A DNA stretch of 64,000 nt from Lysobacter daejeonensis GH1-9 (GTDB taxonomy: Bacteria; Pseudomonadota; Gammaproteobacteria; Xanthomonadales; Xanthomonadaceae), in contig NZ_AVPU01000012.1 of assembly GCF_000768355.1 (NCBI RefSeq), positions 34,373 through 98,372 of the forward strand, given 5' to 3'. The stretch's first letter is position 1. The number at the start of each line of letters is the position of its first letter. Below the pieces are notes generated by a model that saw nothing but the letters and a program-made list of their open reading frames with translations, made no database searches and was not told where the DNA came from. Both the position numbers and the translations under genes were made by a program. Shown here piece after piece: positions 9,788 through 20,190 of this stretch.

Positions 9788-10771
9788 TTACACGGTGATC
9801 GGCTGGCTCAGTTCGGTCCAGGTCGGCGGCACCGGCCAGTCGGCCATCTGGTTGCCGGCCAGCACGCGACGCAGGTCATGGCGATCCAGCTGCGGCGCCA
9901 GCGCGTGCAGCAGCTCGAGCGTGTAGTCGCGCAACACGCGCTCGCGCGGCAGCACCGCCCACGCCACGCATTCGGGGATCGCCGCGGGCGCGGTCAACGC
10001 GCGCAGGTCGGCATCGTCGTGCGTGCTGACGGCCATCTCGGCGAGCAGGCCCACGCCGAGGCCCGCACGCACGTAGGTCTTGATCAGGTCCGCGTCGCGC
10101 GCGGTCATCGCCAGTTGCGGCTCCAGCCCGGCTTCGACGAAGGCGCGCCGCAGCGACGACTCCGGACGGATCGATGACTCGTAACTCACCAATGGATAGT
10201 TGGCCAGTTGCGCCAACCCCGGCGCGGCGTTCGCGGCCAGTGGGTGGTCCTTCGGCACCAGCACCTGGCGGCGCCAGCGGAACAGCGGAACAGCAATGCC
10301 GCCTTCTGGCACATCGCCGGCGGTGCTGATCAGCGCCAGGTCGGCCTCGCCGCTGGCCAGCAGCGATAGCACCTCGCCATCGGCGGTCGGTTGCAGGTGC
10401 ACGCTGACCTGCGGGTAGGCCTGCTTCACCTGCGCGATGGCCGGCGGCAGCACGAAGCGCGCCTGGGTGTGGGTGGTGGCCAGCACCAGCCGGCCCTGGC
10501 CGTCGCGGCGCTGGTTGGCCGCGTACGAGCGGATGTTGTTGGCCTCCGCCAGCAGGCGGCGCGCGTGCTTCAGCACCTGCTGGCCCGACGGCGTGACCGC
10601 GTCGAGGCTGCGCCCCTTGCGCGAGAACAGCAGGAAACCGAGTTCGTCCTCGAGCTGCTTGAGCTGCTTCGACAGCCCCGGCTGCGTGGCGTGCACGCGC
10701 TCGGCCGCGAGGGTGATGTTGAGCCCCGAGTCGGCGATGGCGACCAGGTAGCGGAGTTGGGTGAGGGTCAT
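9788..10771 (-). CDS. cysB: LysR-type transcriptional regulator CysB
   Basis: A 327-residue LysR-family regulator. The N-terminal winged helix-turn-helix starts MTLTQLRYLVAIADSG and continues ATQPGLSKQLKQLEDELG, the CysB/Cbl form of the motif. The effector domain carries TTHTQARFVLP, typical of CysB and absent from most LysR proteins. In enterobacteria CysB activates the sulfate genes with N-acetylserine or O-acetylserine as inducer and responds negatively to sulfide. Its place between cysJIH and cysG-cysK fits that role. The divergent region before its start carries a T-N11-A dyad that could be its own site. Confidence 0.95.
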   Translation of the reverse strand: MTLTQLRYLVAIADSGLNITLAAERVHATQPGLSKQLKQLEDELGFLLFSRKGRSLDAVTPSGQQVLKHARRLLAEANNIRSYAANQRRDGQGRLVLATTHTQARFVLPPAIAQVKQAYPQVSVHLQPTADGEVLSLLASGEADLALISTAGDVPEGGIAVPLFRWRRQVLVPKDHPLAANAAPGLAQLANYPLVSYESSIRPESSLRRAFVEAGLEPQLAMTARDADLIKTYVRAGLGVGLLAEMAVSTHDDADLRALTAPAAIPECVAWAVLPRERVLRDYTLELLHALAPQLDRHDLRRVLAGNQMADWPVPPTWTELSQPITV

Positions 10772-11018
10772 GAGCGCGGTGTCCGGTCAGGTCGAGGGTC
10801 CAGTCGATGGGCGTTGGACGGATGCACGGGACAGGACATGGGGGCGATGATGCACATGATTTATCTCTCTATTCGGATGAACTGATTTTAATACTAAGCC
10901 GCAAAGCCAAGCCAATTCAATGCTTATGCGTTTACGGAATAAGCCAAGACCCTGATGTTATTTCCCCAGCCCGGCCGCGATGGCTAGCGTCGGAGGCCCT
11001 CCCAATCCGTCCGCTGCC
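10772..11018. promoter_or_regulatory. Divergent cysB / cysG control region
   Basis: A 247-bp region with a marked AT-rich patch (about 10855-10950), standing out from its GC-rich surroundings. It contains the LysR-type dyad listed separately at 10922-10944. Promoters for both cysB and cysG-cysK presumably lie here; no convincing -35/-10 pair can be assigned by eye. Confidence 0.55.
10922..10944. promoter_or_regulatory. T-N11-A inverted repeat, candidate CysB box
   Basis: GCTTAT (10922-10927) and ATAAGC (10939-10944) form a perfect 6-bp inverted repeat separated by exactly 11 bases, so the inner bases give the T-N11-A arrangement of LysR-type operators. It lies between divergent cysB and cysG. 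CysB binding is inferred. Confidence 0.6.
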
Positions 11019-12470
11019 ATGGCCGCCCCGCTGTTTCCGCTGTTCGTCGATCTCTCCGGCCGCGCCGTCGTGGTGGTGGGGGGCGGCAACGTCGCCCGGC
11101 GCAAGGTGACGGCACTGCTGGACGCAGGCGCCAAGGTCACCGTCGGCGCGCCCGCACTGGAGCCAGAACTGGCCGAATTGGCCCGCCGGGGCGACATCCA
11201 GCACGTGGAGGGCGCGTTCGACCCCAACTGGCTCAATGGTGCGTGGCTGGCCATTGCCGCCACCGACCTGCCGGCCGTCAACCGCGCGGTCGCGGTGGCC
11301 GGCGAAGCGCGGCGGGTCTGGGTCAACGTGGTCGACGACGCCCCGCTGTCCAGCGTGCAGGTGCCCTCGCGCGTGGAACGCGGACCGGTGCAGATCGCGA
11401 TCTCCAGCGGCGGCGGCGCACCCATGCTGGCGCGGCACCTGCGCGAGCAGTTGGAGACCCAGTTCGATGAATCATTGGGTGCATTGGCCACGCTGCTGAC
11501 GCGCCTGCGCGGCCGCATCCGCGAACGCCTGACCGACCTGCATGCCCGCCGCCGCTTCTTCGAACGCCTGTTGGCCAGCGACGTGCCCACGCTGCTGCGA
11601 CGCGGTGACGCCTCCGCCGCGGAACGCTCGCTGCTGGCCCAACTGGCCGACAGCGATAGCGTCCCCTTGGCAGGTCGCGTCGCACTGGTCGGTGCCGGTC
11701 CCGGCGACGGGGGCCTGCTGACCCTGCGTGGCCTGCGCCTGCTCAACGAAGCCGACGTTATCCTGCACGACCGACTGGTCGGTCCCGAGGTGCTCGCCCT
11801 CGCCCGCCGCGACGCCGAACGCATCGAGGTCGGCAAGCAGGCCGGCCACCACCACGTCACCCAGGACCGGATCCATGCGCTGATGCTGGAGCACGCGCGC
11901 GCCGGCAAGCGCGTGGTGCGGCTCAAGGGCGGCGACGGTTTCATCTTCGGCCGCGGCGGCGAGGAACTGGAGTTCCTGCAGGCGCACGGCATCGCCTTCG
12001 AAGTGGTGCCCGGCATCACCGCCGCGCTCGCCTGCGGTGCCTACGCCGGCATTCCGTTGACCCATCGCGACCACGCGCAATCAGTGCGTTTCGTTACCGC
12101 ACACACCAAAGATTCGGCCGATGCCATCGACTGGGCGTCACTGGCCGCCGAACGCCAGACCTTGGCGGTGTACATGGGCGTGGCCGGCCTGGAAACGCTG
12201 CGCGAACGCCTGATCGCGCACGGCCGCGCCGCATCCACGCCGTTCGCGCTGATCGAGAACGGCTCGCGCCCGGAGCAGCGCGTGGTCGTGGGCACGCTGG
12301 ACCGCCTACCCGCCCTCGCCCGCGCGCATGCCGTGCAGTCCCCCGCGCTGCTGGTGCTGGGCGAAGTGGCGGCACTGGCCGGCACGCTGCACTGGTTCGG
12401 CACCGCGCCGCTGGGCGACACCACGCCTGCCCAACCGCCCGCCACGGTGATGCTGGAGCAGGCGGCATGA
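11019..12470 (+). CDS. cysG: Siroheme synthase (CysG)
   Basis: A 483-residue multifunctional enzyme. The N-terminal part (to about 200) is the precorrin-2 dehydrogenase/ferrochelatase, with NAD-binding [13 protein letters not shown]. The C-terminal part from about 215 is the uroporphyrinogen-III C-methyltransferase, with [32 protein letters not shown] and [10 protein letters not shown]. It makes siroheme for the sulfite reductase. The start at 11019 aligns the protein with known CysG N-termini; an in-frame ATG at 10980 would add 13 residues without family resemblance. It is followed 57 bp later by cysK in the same direction. Confidence 0.95.
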   Translation: MAAPLFPLFVDLSGRAVVVVGGGNVARRKVTALLDAGAKVTVGAPALEPELAELARRGDIQHVEGAFDPNWLNGAWLAIAATDLPAVNRAVAVAGEARRVWVNVVDDAPLSSVQVPSRVERGPVQIAISSGGGAPMLARHLREQLETQFDESLGALATLLTRLRGRIRERLTDLHARRRFFERLLASDVPTLLRRGDASAAERSLLAQLADSDSVPLAGRVALVGAGPGDGGLLTLRGLRLLNEADVILHDRLVGPEVLALARRDAERIEVGKQAGHHHVTQDRIHALMLEHARAGKRVVRLKGGDGFIFGRGGEELEFLQAHGIAFEVVPGITAALACGAYAGIPLTHRDHAQSVRFVTAHTKDSADAIDWASLAAERQTLAVYMGVAGLETLRERLIAHGRAASTPFALIENGSRPEQRVVVGTLDRLPALARAHAVQSPALLVLGEVAALAGTLHWFGTAPLGDTTPAQPPATVMLEQAA

Positions 12471-12527
12471 CCATCGCGCCGCCGCAAGCCACGTAACAAC
12501 GCACCCCATTCCTCGAAGGACACCCCC

Positions 12528-13505
12528 ATGGCCCTCCACGACAGCATCCTCGACACCATCGGCAACACGCCCATCGTCCGCCTCAACCGCATCGCGCCCA
12601 CGCACGTCACGCTTTACGCCAAGGTCGAAGCCTTCAATCCGGCCGGCTCGGTGAAGGACCGCCTGGCGCTGGCCATCGTGCTCGACGCCGAGCGCCGCGG
12701 CGTGCTCAAGCCCGGTCAGACGATTGTCGAAGCCACCTCGGGCAACACCGGCATCGCCCTGGCGATGGTCGCCGCCGCGCGCGGCTATCCGTTCGTCGCG
12801 GTGATGACCGAGACCTTCTCGATCGAGCGCCGCAAGCTGATGCGCGCCTATGGCGCCAAGGTCATCCTCACCCCCGCCGCCGAGCGCGGCACCGGCATGG
12901 TGCGCAAGGCCGCCGAGCTGGCGGCGCAGCATGGCTGGTTCCTCGCCAGCCAGTTCGAGAACCCGGCCAACCCCGCCTACCACCGCAGCACCACCGGCCC
13001 GGAAATCCTGCGTGACTTCGCCGGCAAGCGCCTGGACTACTTCGTCAGCGGCTGGGGCACCGGCGGCACCATCACCGGCGCCGGCGAGGTGCTCAAGCTC
13101 GCCCGTCCGGAGCTGAAGGTGATCGCCAGCGAACCGGCCGGCGCCGCGCTGCTCTCGGGCAAGGAGTGGCAACCGCACAAGATCCAGGGCTGGACCCCGG
13201 ACTTCATCCCCGGCGTGCTGAACCGCGGCATCGCCGACGAGGTGTTGCCGGTCGACGATGGCCTCGCCCGCGACACCGCGCGTCGCCTTGCCGCCGAGGA
13301 AGGGCTGTTCGTCGGCATCTCCGCCGGCGCCACCGTCGCTGCCGCGCTGCGCGTGGCCGAATCCGCGCCCGAGGGCTCGGTGCTGCTGGCGATGCTGCCC
13401 GACACCGGTGAGCGCTACCTGTCCACCGTGCTGTTCGAAGGCGTCAACGAAGGTTCGGACGACGAGTGGCTGGCGTCGCTGGAGCCGGCTGCGCAGGCGG
13501 CCTGA
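12528..13505 (+). CDS. cysK: Cysteine synthase A (O-acetylserine sulfhydrylase)
   Basis: A 325-residue PLP enzyme condensing O-acetylserine with sulfide to give cysteine. The PLP lysine is K43 in NPAGSVKDR; the substrate loop TSGNTG and the phosphate-binding GTGGTITG are present, as is GISAGA near the C-terminus. The AAGGA just upstream supports the ATG. It closes the sulfate pathway encoded in this region and probably follows cysG in one transcript. A short hairpin with four T residues comes directly after the stop. The mobile element begins 232 bp downstream. Confidence 0.96.
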   Translation: MALHDSILDTIGNTPIVRLNRIAPTHVTLYAKVEAFNPAGSVKDRLALAIVLDAERRGVLKPGQTIVEATSGNTGIALAMVAAARGYPFVAVMTETFSIERRKLMRAYGAKVILTPAAERGTGMVRKAAELAAQHGWFLASQFENPANPAYHRSTTGPEILRDFAGKRLDYFVSGWGTGGTITGAGEVLKLARPELKVIASEPAGAALLSGKEWQPHKIQGWTPDFIPGVLNRGIADEVLPVDDGLARDTARRLAAEEGLFVGISAGATVAAALRVAESAPEGSVLLAMLPDTGERYLSTVLFEGVNEGSDDEWLASLEPAAQAA

Positions 13506-13530
13506 AACCCGCTGCCGCCAGCGGTTTTGC
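13505..13530 (+). terminator. Terminator after cysK
   Basis: CCGCTG (13509-13514), a 4-nt loop and CAGCGG (13519-13524) are followed by TTTT; flanking A residues could extend the stem with a bulge. It starts at the stop codon of cysK. Confidence 0.6.
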
Positions 13531-13737
13531 ATACGGCCGCAATCGCCACGGGATGGTTGCAGGGGCGCCGACCGCTCGCACGCATCCGCGAAAGCTGCGC
13601 ACAGACCGTTCTGGCCTGAAAAGGCCTGATTCCATACCTGCAACATCAATATCGTATGCAAGATCCCTGTGCGCAGCGCGCCACGTCCTGTGCGTACACG
13701 TGGCGCGCCTGCGGCCGCCGTCGCACCCAAAAAACAT
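13531..13737. other. Host intergenic sequence left of the transposon
   Basis: About 200 bp between the cysK terminator and the mobile element with no credible coding sequence. A less GC-rich patch at about 13630-13665 could hold a promoter, perhaps the original upstream region of amgK before the element inserted. Nothing more can be supported. Confidence 0.5.
13729..13737 (+). repeat. Left copy of 9-bp target-site duplication
   Basis: AAAAAACAT directly abuts the left terminal inverted repeat and is repeated exactly at 18359-18367 next to the right one. The identity extends four bases further left (ACCC), where the right-hand partner is the inside end of the terminal repeat. Confidence 0.8.
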
Positions 13738-13760
13738 GGGTATCCGGAATCTGGTGTGGG
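13738..13760 (+). repeat. Left terminal inverted repeat
   Basis: It begins GGGTATCCGG and ends GTGTGGG. It matches the reverse complement of 18336-18358 at 20 of 23 positions; the differences are at positions 12, 14 and 16. Confidence 0.88.
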
Positions 13761-13813
13761 TTCTGGCTCCTTGGGTCTTTGTAGCTATCACTTTCAAAGA
13801 ATGGATTTTGGTG

Positions 13814-13841
13814 TTGGACGGCTGAGCGGATGTGCTAGAGT
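13814..13841 (+). promoter_or_regulatory. Candidate transposase promoter
   Basis: TTGGAC (13814-13819), a 16-bp spacer and TAGAGT (13836-13841) lie inside the left end, 40 bp before the GTG start. A repeat of the terminal sequence follows immediately (13848-13863). Confidence 0.5.
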
Positions 13842-13847
13842 AAAAGT

Positions 13848-13863
13848 CGGATTTCAGTGTGGG
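13848..13863 (+). repeat. Left subterminal repeat of the transposon end
   Basis: CGGATTTCAGTGTGGG matches the right terminal repeat (read outward-in) at 15 of 16 positions and shares TTCAGTGTGGG exactly with the reverse complement of 18246-18256. It is probably a second transposase-binding site, placed between the candidate -10 and the start codon. Confidence 0.65.
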
Positions 13864-13880
13864 TTCGCCCAAGGTGCTGA

Positions 13881-15221
13881 GTGACGGACTTTCTCCAGCT
13901 GCGAAGCCTGAAGACGCTTGAAATCCTGACCAGCGAGGACAGTTACGTCGTCAAGGCCGAAGGCGTCAATCAGTGGGTGACCTGCCCGCTGTGCAAGACC
14001 GGACGCCTGCATGGTCACGGCTCACAGGAACAGTCGTTTCAGGACACACCGACGCACGGCAAACCCGTCGTGATCTTCATCCAGCGCCGTCGCTATCGCT
14101 GTACAAGCTGCACCAAGACCTTGTTTGAGCCTGTGGCGGACCTTGATGGAAAACGCCAAGCCACGGCGCGTCTGGTGCGTTATATCCGCGACCAGTCCTT
14201 CTCCAAGACCTTTGCGGCCCTTGCCCGGGAAGTAGCCGTGGACGAAAAGACGGTCCGCCACGTCTTCGACGATTTCATCGAGGAGGTCGAGGCCAAGACC
14301 CAGTTCCGGACGCCGCGGGTGCTGGGTATCGACGAGCTCAAGATCATCGGCCAGTACCGGGCCATGATCACCAACGTCGAGCGCAAGACCGTGTTCGATA
14401 TCCGCCCCAGCCGGGCCAAAGCCGAGTTGATGCCCTATTTCCGCGACCTGCGGGACAAGGACTCGGTCGAGTGGGTGGCGATGGACATGTACCACGTTTA
14501 TCGGCAGTTGGTGCGCGCCACGCTGCCACAGGCCCGGATCGTGGTCGATCGATTCCATATCCAGCGCATGGCGAACGACGCGCTGGAGAAGCTGCGCAAG
14601 CGCATTCGCAAGGATTTGTCCACCCGGCAGCGCCTCAAACTCAAGGACGAGCGGTTCCTGCTGCTCAAGCGGCAGCACGACCTGACAGGGAGAGATATGG
14701 ACCGGATGCGGGAATGGTTCCAACAGTTCCCGCTCCTAAGCGAAGCCCACGCGCTCAAGGAAGGATTTCTGTCGATCTGGGATCAGAAGACCCGCCCAGC
14801 AGCAGAAGCCGCCTGCGCGAAGTGGCAGGCCAATATTCCGACCGAATTGGCGGCCACGTTCAAGGACCTGACCACCGCCGTGCACAACTGGCACGACGAA
14901 ATCTTCGCCTACTTCGAGCAGCCGATTACCAATGCCTATACTGAGTCAGTCAACCGAGTGGCCAAAGACATGAACCGCATGGGCAGGGGTTACAGCTTCG
15001 AGGTGCTTCGGGCGCGCATGCTCTACGACAAGAAGGCGCGCAAGGATGGCTCGGTTATCGAAACCGTGTTGGTCGATGACGACGACCCAATGACCACGGA
15101 CTTCGTGTTCCAGCGGATGACCACGGCGGCAACGCGCAAGAAGAAGATCACGCGCGTGGTCGAGTACGGCCCCTATCTCCCGACGCTGGCGCGGCTACTC
15201 GAAGAGGGGTATTTCGAATAG
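13881..15221 (+). CDS. tnpA: ISL3-family transposase
   Basis: A 446-residue DDE transposase. The N-terminus has a zinc-ribbon-like pair, CPLC (about 36-39) and CTSC (about 75-78), then a helix-turn-helix region (DEKTVRHVFDDF). The catalytic aspartates fit VLGIDELKI and VVDRFHIQR, and the glutamate NAYTESVNRVAK, all ISL3-type. The start must be the GTG at 13881, because a stop codon lies immediately upstream in frame; AAGG six bases before it serves as ribosome site. Length and motifs look intact, so the element may still be mobile. The gene converges on merA. Confidence 0.92.
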   Translation: MTDFLQLRSLKTLEILTSEDSYVVKAEGVNQWVTCPLCKTGRLHGHGSQEQSFQDTPTHGKPVVIFIQRRRYRCTSCTKTLFEPVADLDGKRQATARLVRYIRDQSFSKTFAALAREVAVDEKTVRHVFDDFIEEVEAKTQFRTPRVLGIDELKIIGQYRAMITNVERKTVFDIRPSRAKAELMPYFRDLRDKDSVEWVAMDMYHVYRQLVRATLPQARIVVDRFHIQRMANDALEKLRKRIRKDLSTRQRLKLKDERFLLLKRQHDLTGRDMDRMREWFQQFPLLSEAHALKEGFLSIWDQKTRPAAEAACAKWQANIPTELAATFKDLTTAVHNWHDEIFAYFEQPITNAYTESVNRVAKDMNRMGRGYSFEVLRARMLYDKKARKDGSVIETVLVDDDDPMTTDFVFQRMTTAATRKKKITRVVEYGPYLPTLARLLEEGYFE

Positions 15222-15256
15222 TCCTCAGCCCATTGTGCAAGAGGCGGCGCTTCAGC

Positions 15257-15273
15257 CTGAATTTGTGATTCAG
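15257..15273. terminator. Hairpin between convergent tnpA and merA
   Basis: CTGAAT-TTGTG-ATTCAG forms a 6-bp stem with a 5-nt loop between the two stop codons. There is no T-run, so the terminator role is a guess. Confidence 0.3.
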
Positions 15274-15303
15274 CCGATGAAGCATAGGTAAGAGGCCCAG
15301 CCA

Positions 15304-17287
<1,984 letters not shown>

Positions 17288-17299
17288 GGCAATCTCCTT

Positions 17300-17650
17300 T
17301 CAGTAGAACAGGGGCATGAGGTAGGGGAACACGAGCGCGATCAGCACCAGGGCGGTGACGATCCAGAAGATCACCTTGTAGGCCGTCCGCACCTGGGGCA
17401 CGGCGCATGCGTCGTCCGGCGCGCAGGCGCGAGCCGGCCGGAAGATGCGACGCCACGCGAAGAACAGCGCCACGAGCGCCACGCCAATGAAGATCGGCCG
17501 GTACGGTTCCAGCGCGGTCAAGTTGCCGATCCAGGCGCCGGAGACACCCAGCGTGATCAGCACCAGCGGACCGAGGCAGCAGGTCGAGGCGAGGATGGCG
17601 GCGAGGCCACCGGCGGCCAGTGCACCGCGGCCGTTGCTGGGGTCTGCCAT
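17300..17650 (-). CDS. merT: Mercuric ion transporter (MerT)
   Basis: A 116-residue inner-membrane protein with three hydrophobic segments. The first carries the adjacent pair C24/C25 (STCCLGP) and the cytoplasmic loop carries C76 and C82, all at the positions known for MerT. It moves Hg(II) from MerP into the cytoplasm for MerA. The start at 17650 is supported by GGAGATCC upstream and by the family N-terminus; the frame stays open further up, but that would run through the mer operator. It is the first gene of merTPA. Confidence 0.95.
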   Translation of the reverse strand: MADPSNGRGALAAGGLAAILASTCCLGPLVLITLGVSGAWIGNLTALEPYRPIFIGVALVALFFAWRRIFRPARACAPDDACAVPQVRTAYKVIFWIVTALVLIALVFPYLMPLFY

Positions 17651-17688
17651 GTGAGGGATCTCCTTCCGAGACGTTGCGTGATGCGCTA

Positions 17689-17719
17689 AGGTTACTTCCG
17701 TAGTCAAGTACGGAGTCAA
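17689..17719 (-). promoter_or_regulatory. mer operator-promoter (PT) with 19-bp spacer
   Basis: Reading towards merT: -35 TTGACT (17719-17714), a 19-bp spacer, and TAACCT (17694-17689) as -10. The overlong spacer holds the dyad TCCGTAC-TTGA-CTACGGA (17714-17697), a 7-4-7 MerR site with one mismatch. This layout is the known MerR-controlled promoter, which MerR-Hg opens by DNA distortion. The merR start lies six bases beyond the -35. Confidence 0.88.
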
Positions 17720-17724
17720 GCGCG

Positions 17725-18132
17725 ATGGTGAACGATCCGCAAACACTGACCATCGGGGCTTTCGCCAAGGCCGCTGGGGTCAACGTGGAGACCATCCGGT
17801 TCTATCAGCGCAAGGGGTTATTGCCAGAACCAGGTCGGCCCGTCGGCAGTATTCGCCGCTACGGATCGGCGGACGTGGCGCGGGTGCGTTTCGTGAAATC
17901 CGCCCAGCGGCTGGGGTTCAACCTGGACGAAGTCGGCCAACTCCTACAGCTTGAGGACGGCACTCACTGCAGCGAAGCCGCCGAGCTGGCTGCGCTCCAG
18001 CTCACCGACGTGCGCACCAAGATGGCGGACCTGACGCGAATCGAAGCGGTGCTGTCACGGTTGGTCAACGAGTGCCATGCGCAGCGAGGCACTGTGTCGT
18101 GCCCGCTGATCGATTCTCTGCACGGGAGCTAG
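17725..18132 (+). CDS. merR: Mercury-responsive regulator MerR
   Basis: A 135-residue MerR-family activator-repressor. The N-terminal winged helix ([26 protein letters not shown]) is followed by the dimer helix and the three Hg(II) ligands C82, C117 and C126, at exactly the positions of the best-studied MerR proteins. It is transcribed divergently from merTPA and its start overlaps the operator region, so it should repress itself and switch merTPA. GGAG (17712-17715), inside the operator, can act as its ribosome site. Confidence 0.97.
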   Translation: MVNDPQTLTIGAFAKAAGVNVETIRFYQRKGLLPEPGRPVGSIRRYGSADVARVRFVKSAQRLGFNLDEVGQLLQLEDGTHCSEAAELAALQLTDVRTKMADLTRIEAVLSRLVNECHAQRGTVSCPLIDSLHGS

Positions 18133-18335
18133 GCGCGTGGCTTAACCCGGTTTTCCGTTCCACTGCGCCTCAAACCCCAGTTCGAGCCGGGGGCAAGGTG
18201 ACCTGCCACTGATTGTTTCCTTGCACCGACATGCGCCAGACAAAGCCCACACTGAAGGCTAAAAGCGCGTAAGCCTTGCGATACCAGAAACCTACCGAAC
18301 GAGAGCTGTCAGACAAGAAGGGCTAGTGCGGTCTT
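18133..18335. other. Right end of the transposon, non-coding
   Basis: About 200 bp between merR and the right terminal repeat with no credible gene. The only structure I see is the subterminal repeat at 18246-18256. Confidence 0.6.
18246..18256 (-). repeat. Right subterminal repeat of the transposon end
   Basis: The reverse complement, TTCAGTGTGGG, is identical to 13853-13863 in the left end. It lies 103-113 bp from the right end, mirrored by 116-126 bp on the left. Confidence 0.65.
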
Positions 18336-18358
18336 CCCACACTAAAATCCGGATACCC
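18336..18358 (-). repeat. Right terminal inverted repeat
   Basis: Inverted partner of 13738-13760; it reads CCCACAC at its inner end and CCGGATACCC at its outer end. Confidence 0.88.
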
Positions 18359-18367
18359 AAAAAACAT
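18359..18367 (+). repeat. Right copy of 9-bp target-site duplication
   Basis: AAAAAACAT, identical to 13729-13737, directly abuts the right terminal repeat. Host sequence then runs 53 bp to the amgK start. Confidence 0.8.
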
Positions 18368-18420
18368 TACCTCCGGCTACCCTGTAGCGATCAGGCGGCC
18401 AGCGCCGCCCGGAGCCCCCC

Positions 18421-19473
18421 ATGACCACCCACCCCGAACCCACTCCGCGCGAACTCGCCCGCCTTGACTGGGCGCGTGCCGCCACCGGCAACCCCACTTT
18501 CGAACTGCACCGCGCCTCCATGGACGCCGGTTTCCGCAGCTACTGGCGCGGCGCCGTGACGCCCGGCAGCGTGGCTGGCACCGATGCCGCCAGCGTCATC
18601 GTCATGGACTCGCCGCCTGACAAGGAGGACGTGCGCCCGTGGCTCCGCCTGCGCGACGTGCTGGAAAGCGGCGGCGTGCGCGTGCCGCGCGTGCTGGCAC
18701 GGGACGTCGAGCACGGTTTCCTGCTGCTGGAAGACCTGGGCACCGACACCTACCTGCACGTGATCGGCCTGCACAACGCCGACGCCCTGTTCGACGACGC
18801 CATCACCCAGTTGCTGAAGCTGCAGGCCATCCCCTGCCCCGCGGACCTGCCCGCCTACGACGAGGCCCTGCTCTCATGCGAGCTGCGCCTGTTCGATGAG
18901 TGGTACCTCGGCCACCACCTTGGCCTCGCACTCGACTGCGGCGACATGGACCGCCTCGACCTGGTCTACCGCCGGCTGATCGACGCCGCGCTCGCCCAGC
19001 CACAGGTGCTGGTGCACCGCGACTTCATGCCGCGCAACCTGATGCCCGCCGCCGATGGCCCCGCCGTGCTGGACTTCCAGGACGCGGTGCGCGGCCCGAT
19101 CGCCTACGACGCGCTCAGCCTGTTCAAGGACGCCTTCCTCAGCTGGCCCGAGGACCGTGTCGAAACGTGGCTCGCGCACTACCACGCCCGCGCGGTGGAC
19201 GCCGGCCTGCCCGTGCCCGACCTCGCCCGCTTCCGCCGCGACGCCGACTGGATCGGCGTGCAGCGCCACCTCAAGGTCATCGGCATCTTCGCCCGCCTCT
19301 GGCACCGCGACGGCAAGCCCAAATACCTGGCCGACGTGCCGCGCTTCTTCGCCTACCTCGACGGCGTGCTGCCGCGCTACCCGGAGCTGGCGCCGCTGGC
19401 GGAGGTGATCGAGCAGCGCGTCAAGCCGGCACTGGCGGAACTGGCGCGCGGCCAGGAGGGCATGGGCGGATGA
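18421..19473 (+). CDS. amgK: N-acetylmuramate/N-acetylglucosamine kinase (AmgK-like phosphotransferase)
   Basis: A 350-residue protein of the aminoglycoside phosphotransferase fold, with the catalytic loop VLVHRDFMPRNLM and the metal-binding VLDFQDAVRGP. Directly followed, with an ATGA overlap, by a MurU-type nucleotidyltransferase. This pair is the known anabolic murein-recycling route (MurNAc to MurNAc-1-phosphate to UDP-MurNAc), which bypasses de novo UDP-MurNAc synthesis and can lower fosfomycin sensitivity. A real antibiotic phosphotransferase is less likely given the partner. Only 62 bp separate its ATG from the transposon end, so its native promoter may have been displaced. Confidence 0.88.
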   Translation: MTTHPEPTPRELARLDWARAATGNPTFELHRASMDAGFRSYWRGAVTPGSVAGTDAASVIVMDSPPDKEDVRPWLRLRDVLESGGVRVPRVLARDVEHGFLLLEDLGTDTYLHVIGLHNADALFDDAITQLLKLQAIPCPADLPAYDEALLSCELRLFDEWYLGHHLGLALDCGDMDRLDLVYRRLIDAALAQPQVLVHRDFMPRNLMPAADGPAVLDFQDAVRGPIAYDALSLFKDAFLSWPEDRVETWLAHYHARAVDAGLPVPDLARFRRDADWIGVQRHLKVIGIFARLWHRDGKPKYLADVPRFFAYLDGVLPRYPELAPLAEVIEQRVKPALAELARGQEGMGG

Positions 19474-20177
19474 AGGCGCTGATCCTGGCCGCCGGTCTGG
19501 GCGAACGGATGCGTCCGCTGACCAACACCACGCCCAAACCGCTGCTGCGCGCGGGCGGCAAGCCACTGATCGCCTGGCACATCGAGAAGCTCGCCGCGAT
19601 CGGCGTGCGCGACATCGTGGTCAACACCAGCTGGCTGGCCGAGCAGTTCCCGCAGGTGCTCGGCGATGGCGCAGGCTGGGGCGTCCGCCTGCATTACTCG
19701 TACGAAGGCCCCACGCCGCTGGAGACCGGCGGTGGCATCTGGCACGCACGCACGCTGCTCGGCGACGCGCCTTTCATCGCGGTCAACGGCGACATCTGGA
19801 CCGACTTCGATTTCGCCACCCTGCCGCGCGAACCGGCGGGCGACGCGCATCTCGTCCTCGTGGACAACCCGGTGCACCACCCGATCGGCGACTTCGCCCT
19901 GCATAGCGACACGCTCGCCAGCACTGGCGATGCCAAGCTCACGTTTTCCGGCATCGGCGTGTACCGCAGCGCTTTGTTTGACGACTGGCGGACCACGATC
20001 GGCGACGCGCCGGGCGCGGACGAAACTCCGCCGCGTTTCAAGCTCGCCCCGCTCCTGCGCCGGGCCATGGACGCGGGCCGCGTGAGCGGTTGCCACCACC
20101 GCGGCCAGTGGACCGACGTGGGCACACCCGAACGCCTGGGCCAACTCGACGCGTCACTGGGGTTGGCCGCGACGTAG
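19470..20177 (+). CDS. murU: N-acetylmuramate-1-phosphate uridylyltransferase (MurU)
   Basis: A 235-residue nucleotidyltransferase. The N-terminal signature AAGLGERMRPLT followed by TPKPLL is the sugar-1-phosphate nucleotidyltransferase nucleotide site, and VNGDIWTDFDF supplies the metal-binding aspartate. As partner of AmgK it should convert MurNAc-1-phosphate and UTP to UDP-MurNAc. The frame is open upstream, but the ATG at 19470 overlaps the amgK stop and gives the correct family N-terminus. It converges on hda with only 13 bp between the stops. Confidence 0.88.
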   Translation: MKALILAAGLGERMRPLTNTTPKPLLRAGGKPLIAWHIEKLAAIGVRDIVVNTSWLAEQFPQVLGDGAGWGVRLHYSYEGPTPLETGGGIWHARTLLGDAPFIAVNGDIWTDFDFATLPREPAGDAHLVLVDNPVHHPIGDFALHSDTLASTGDAKLTFSGIGVYRSALFDDWRTTIGDAPGADETPPRFKLAPLLRRAMDAGRVSGCHHRGQWTDVGTPERLGQLDASLGLAAT

Positions 20178-20190
20178 GCGGCCGACGCAC

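Noticed and set aside
18421..19473. Antibiotic (aminoglycoside) phosphotransferase brought in with the transposon
   Set aside because: It lies outside the terminal repeat and duplication and is coupled to murU, which points to AmgK of murein recycling.
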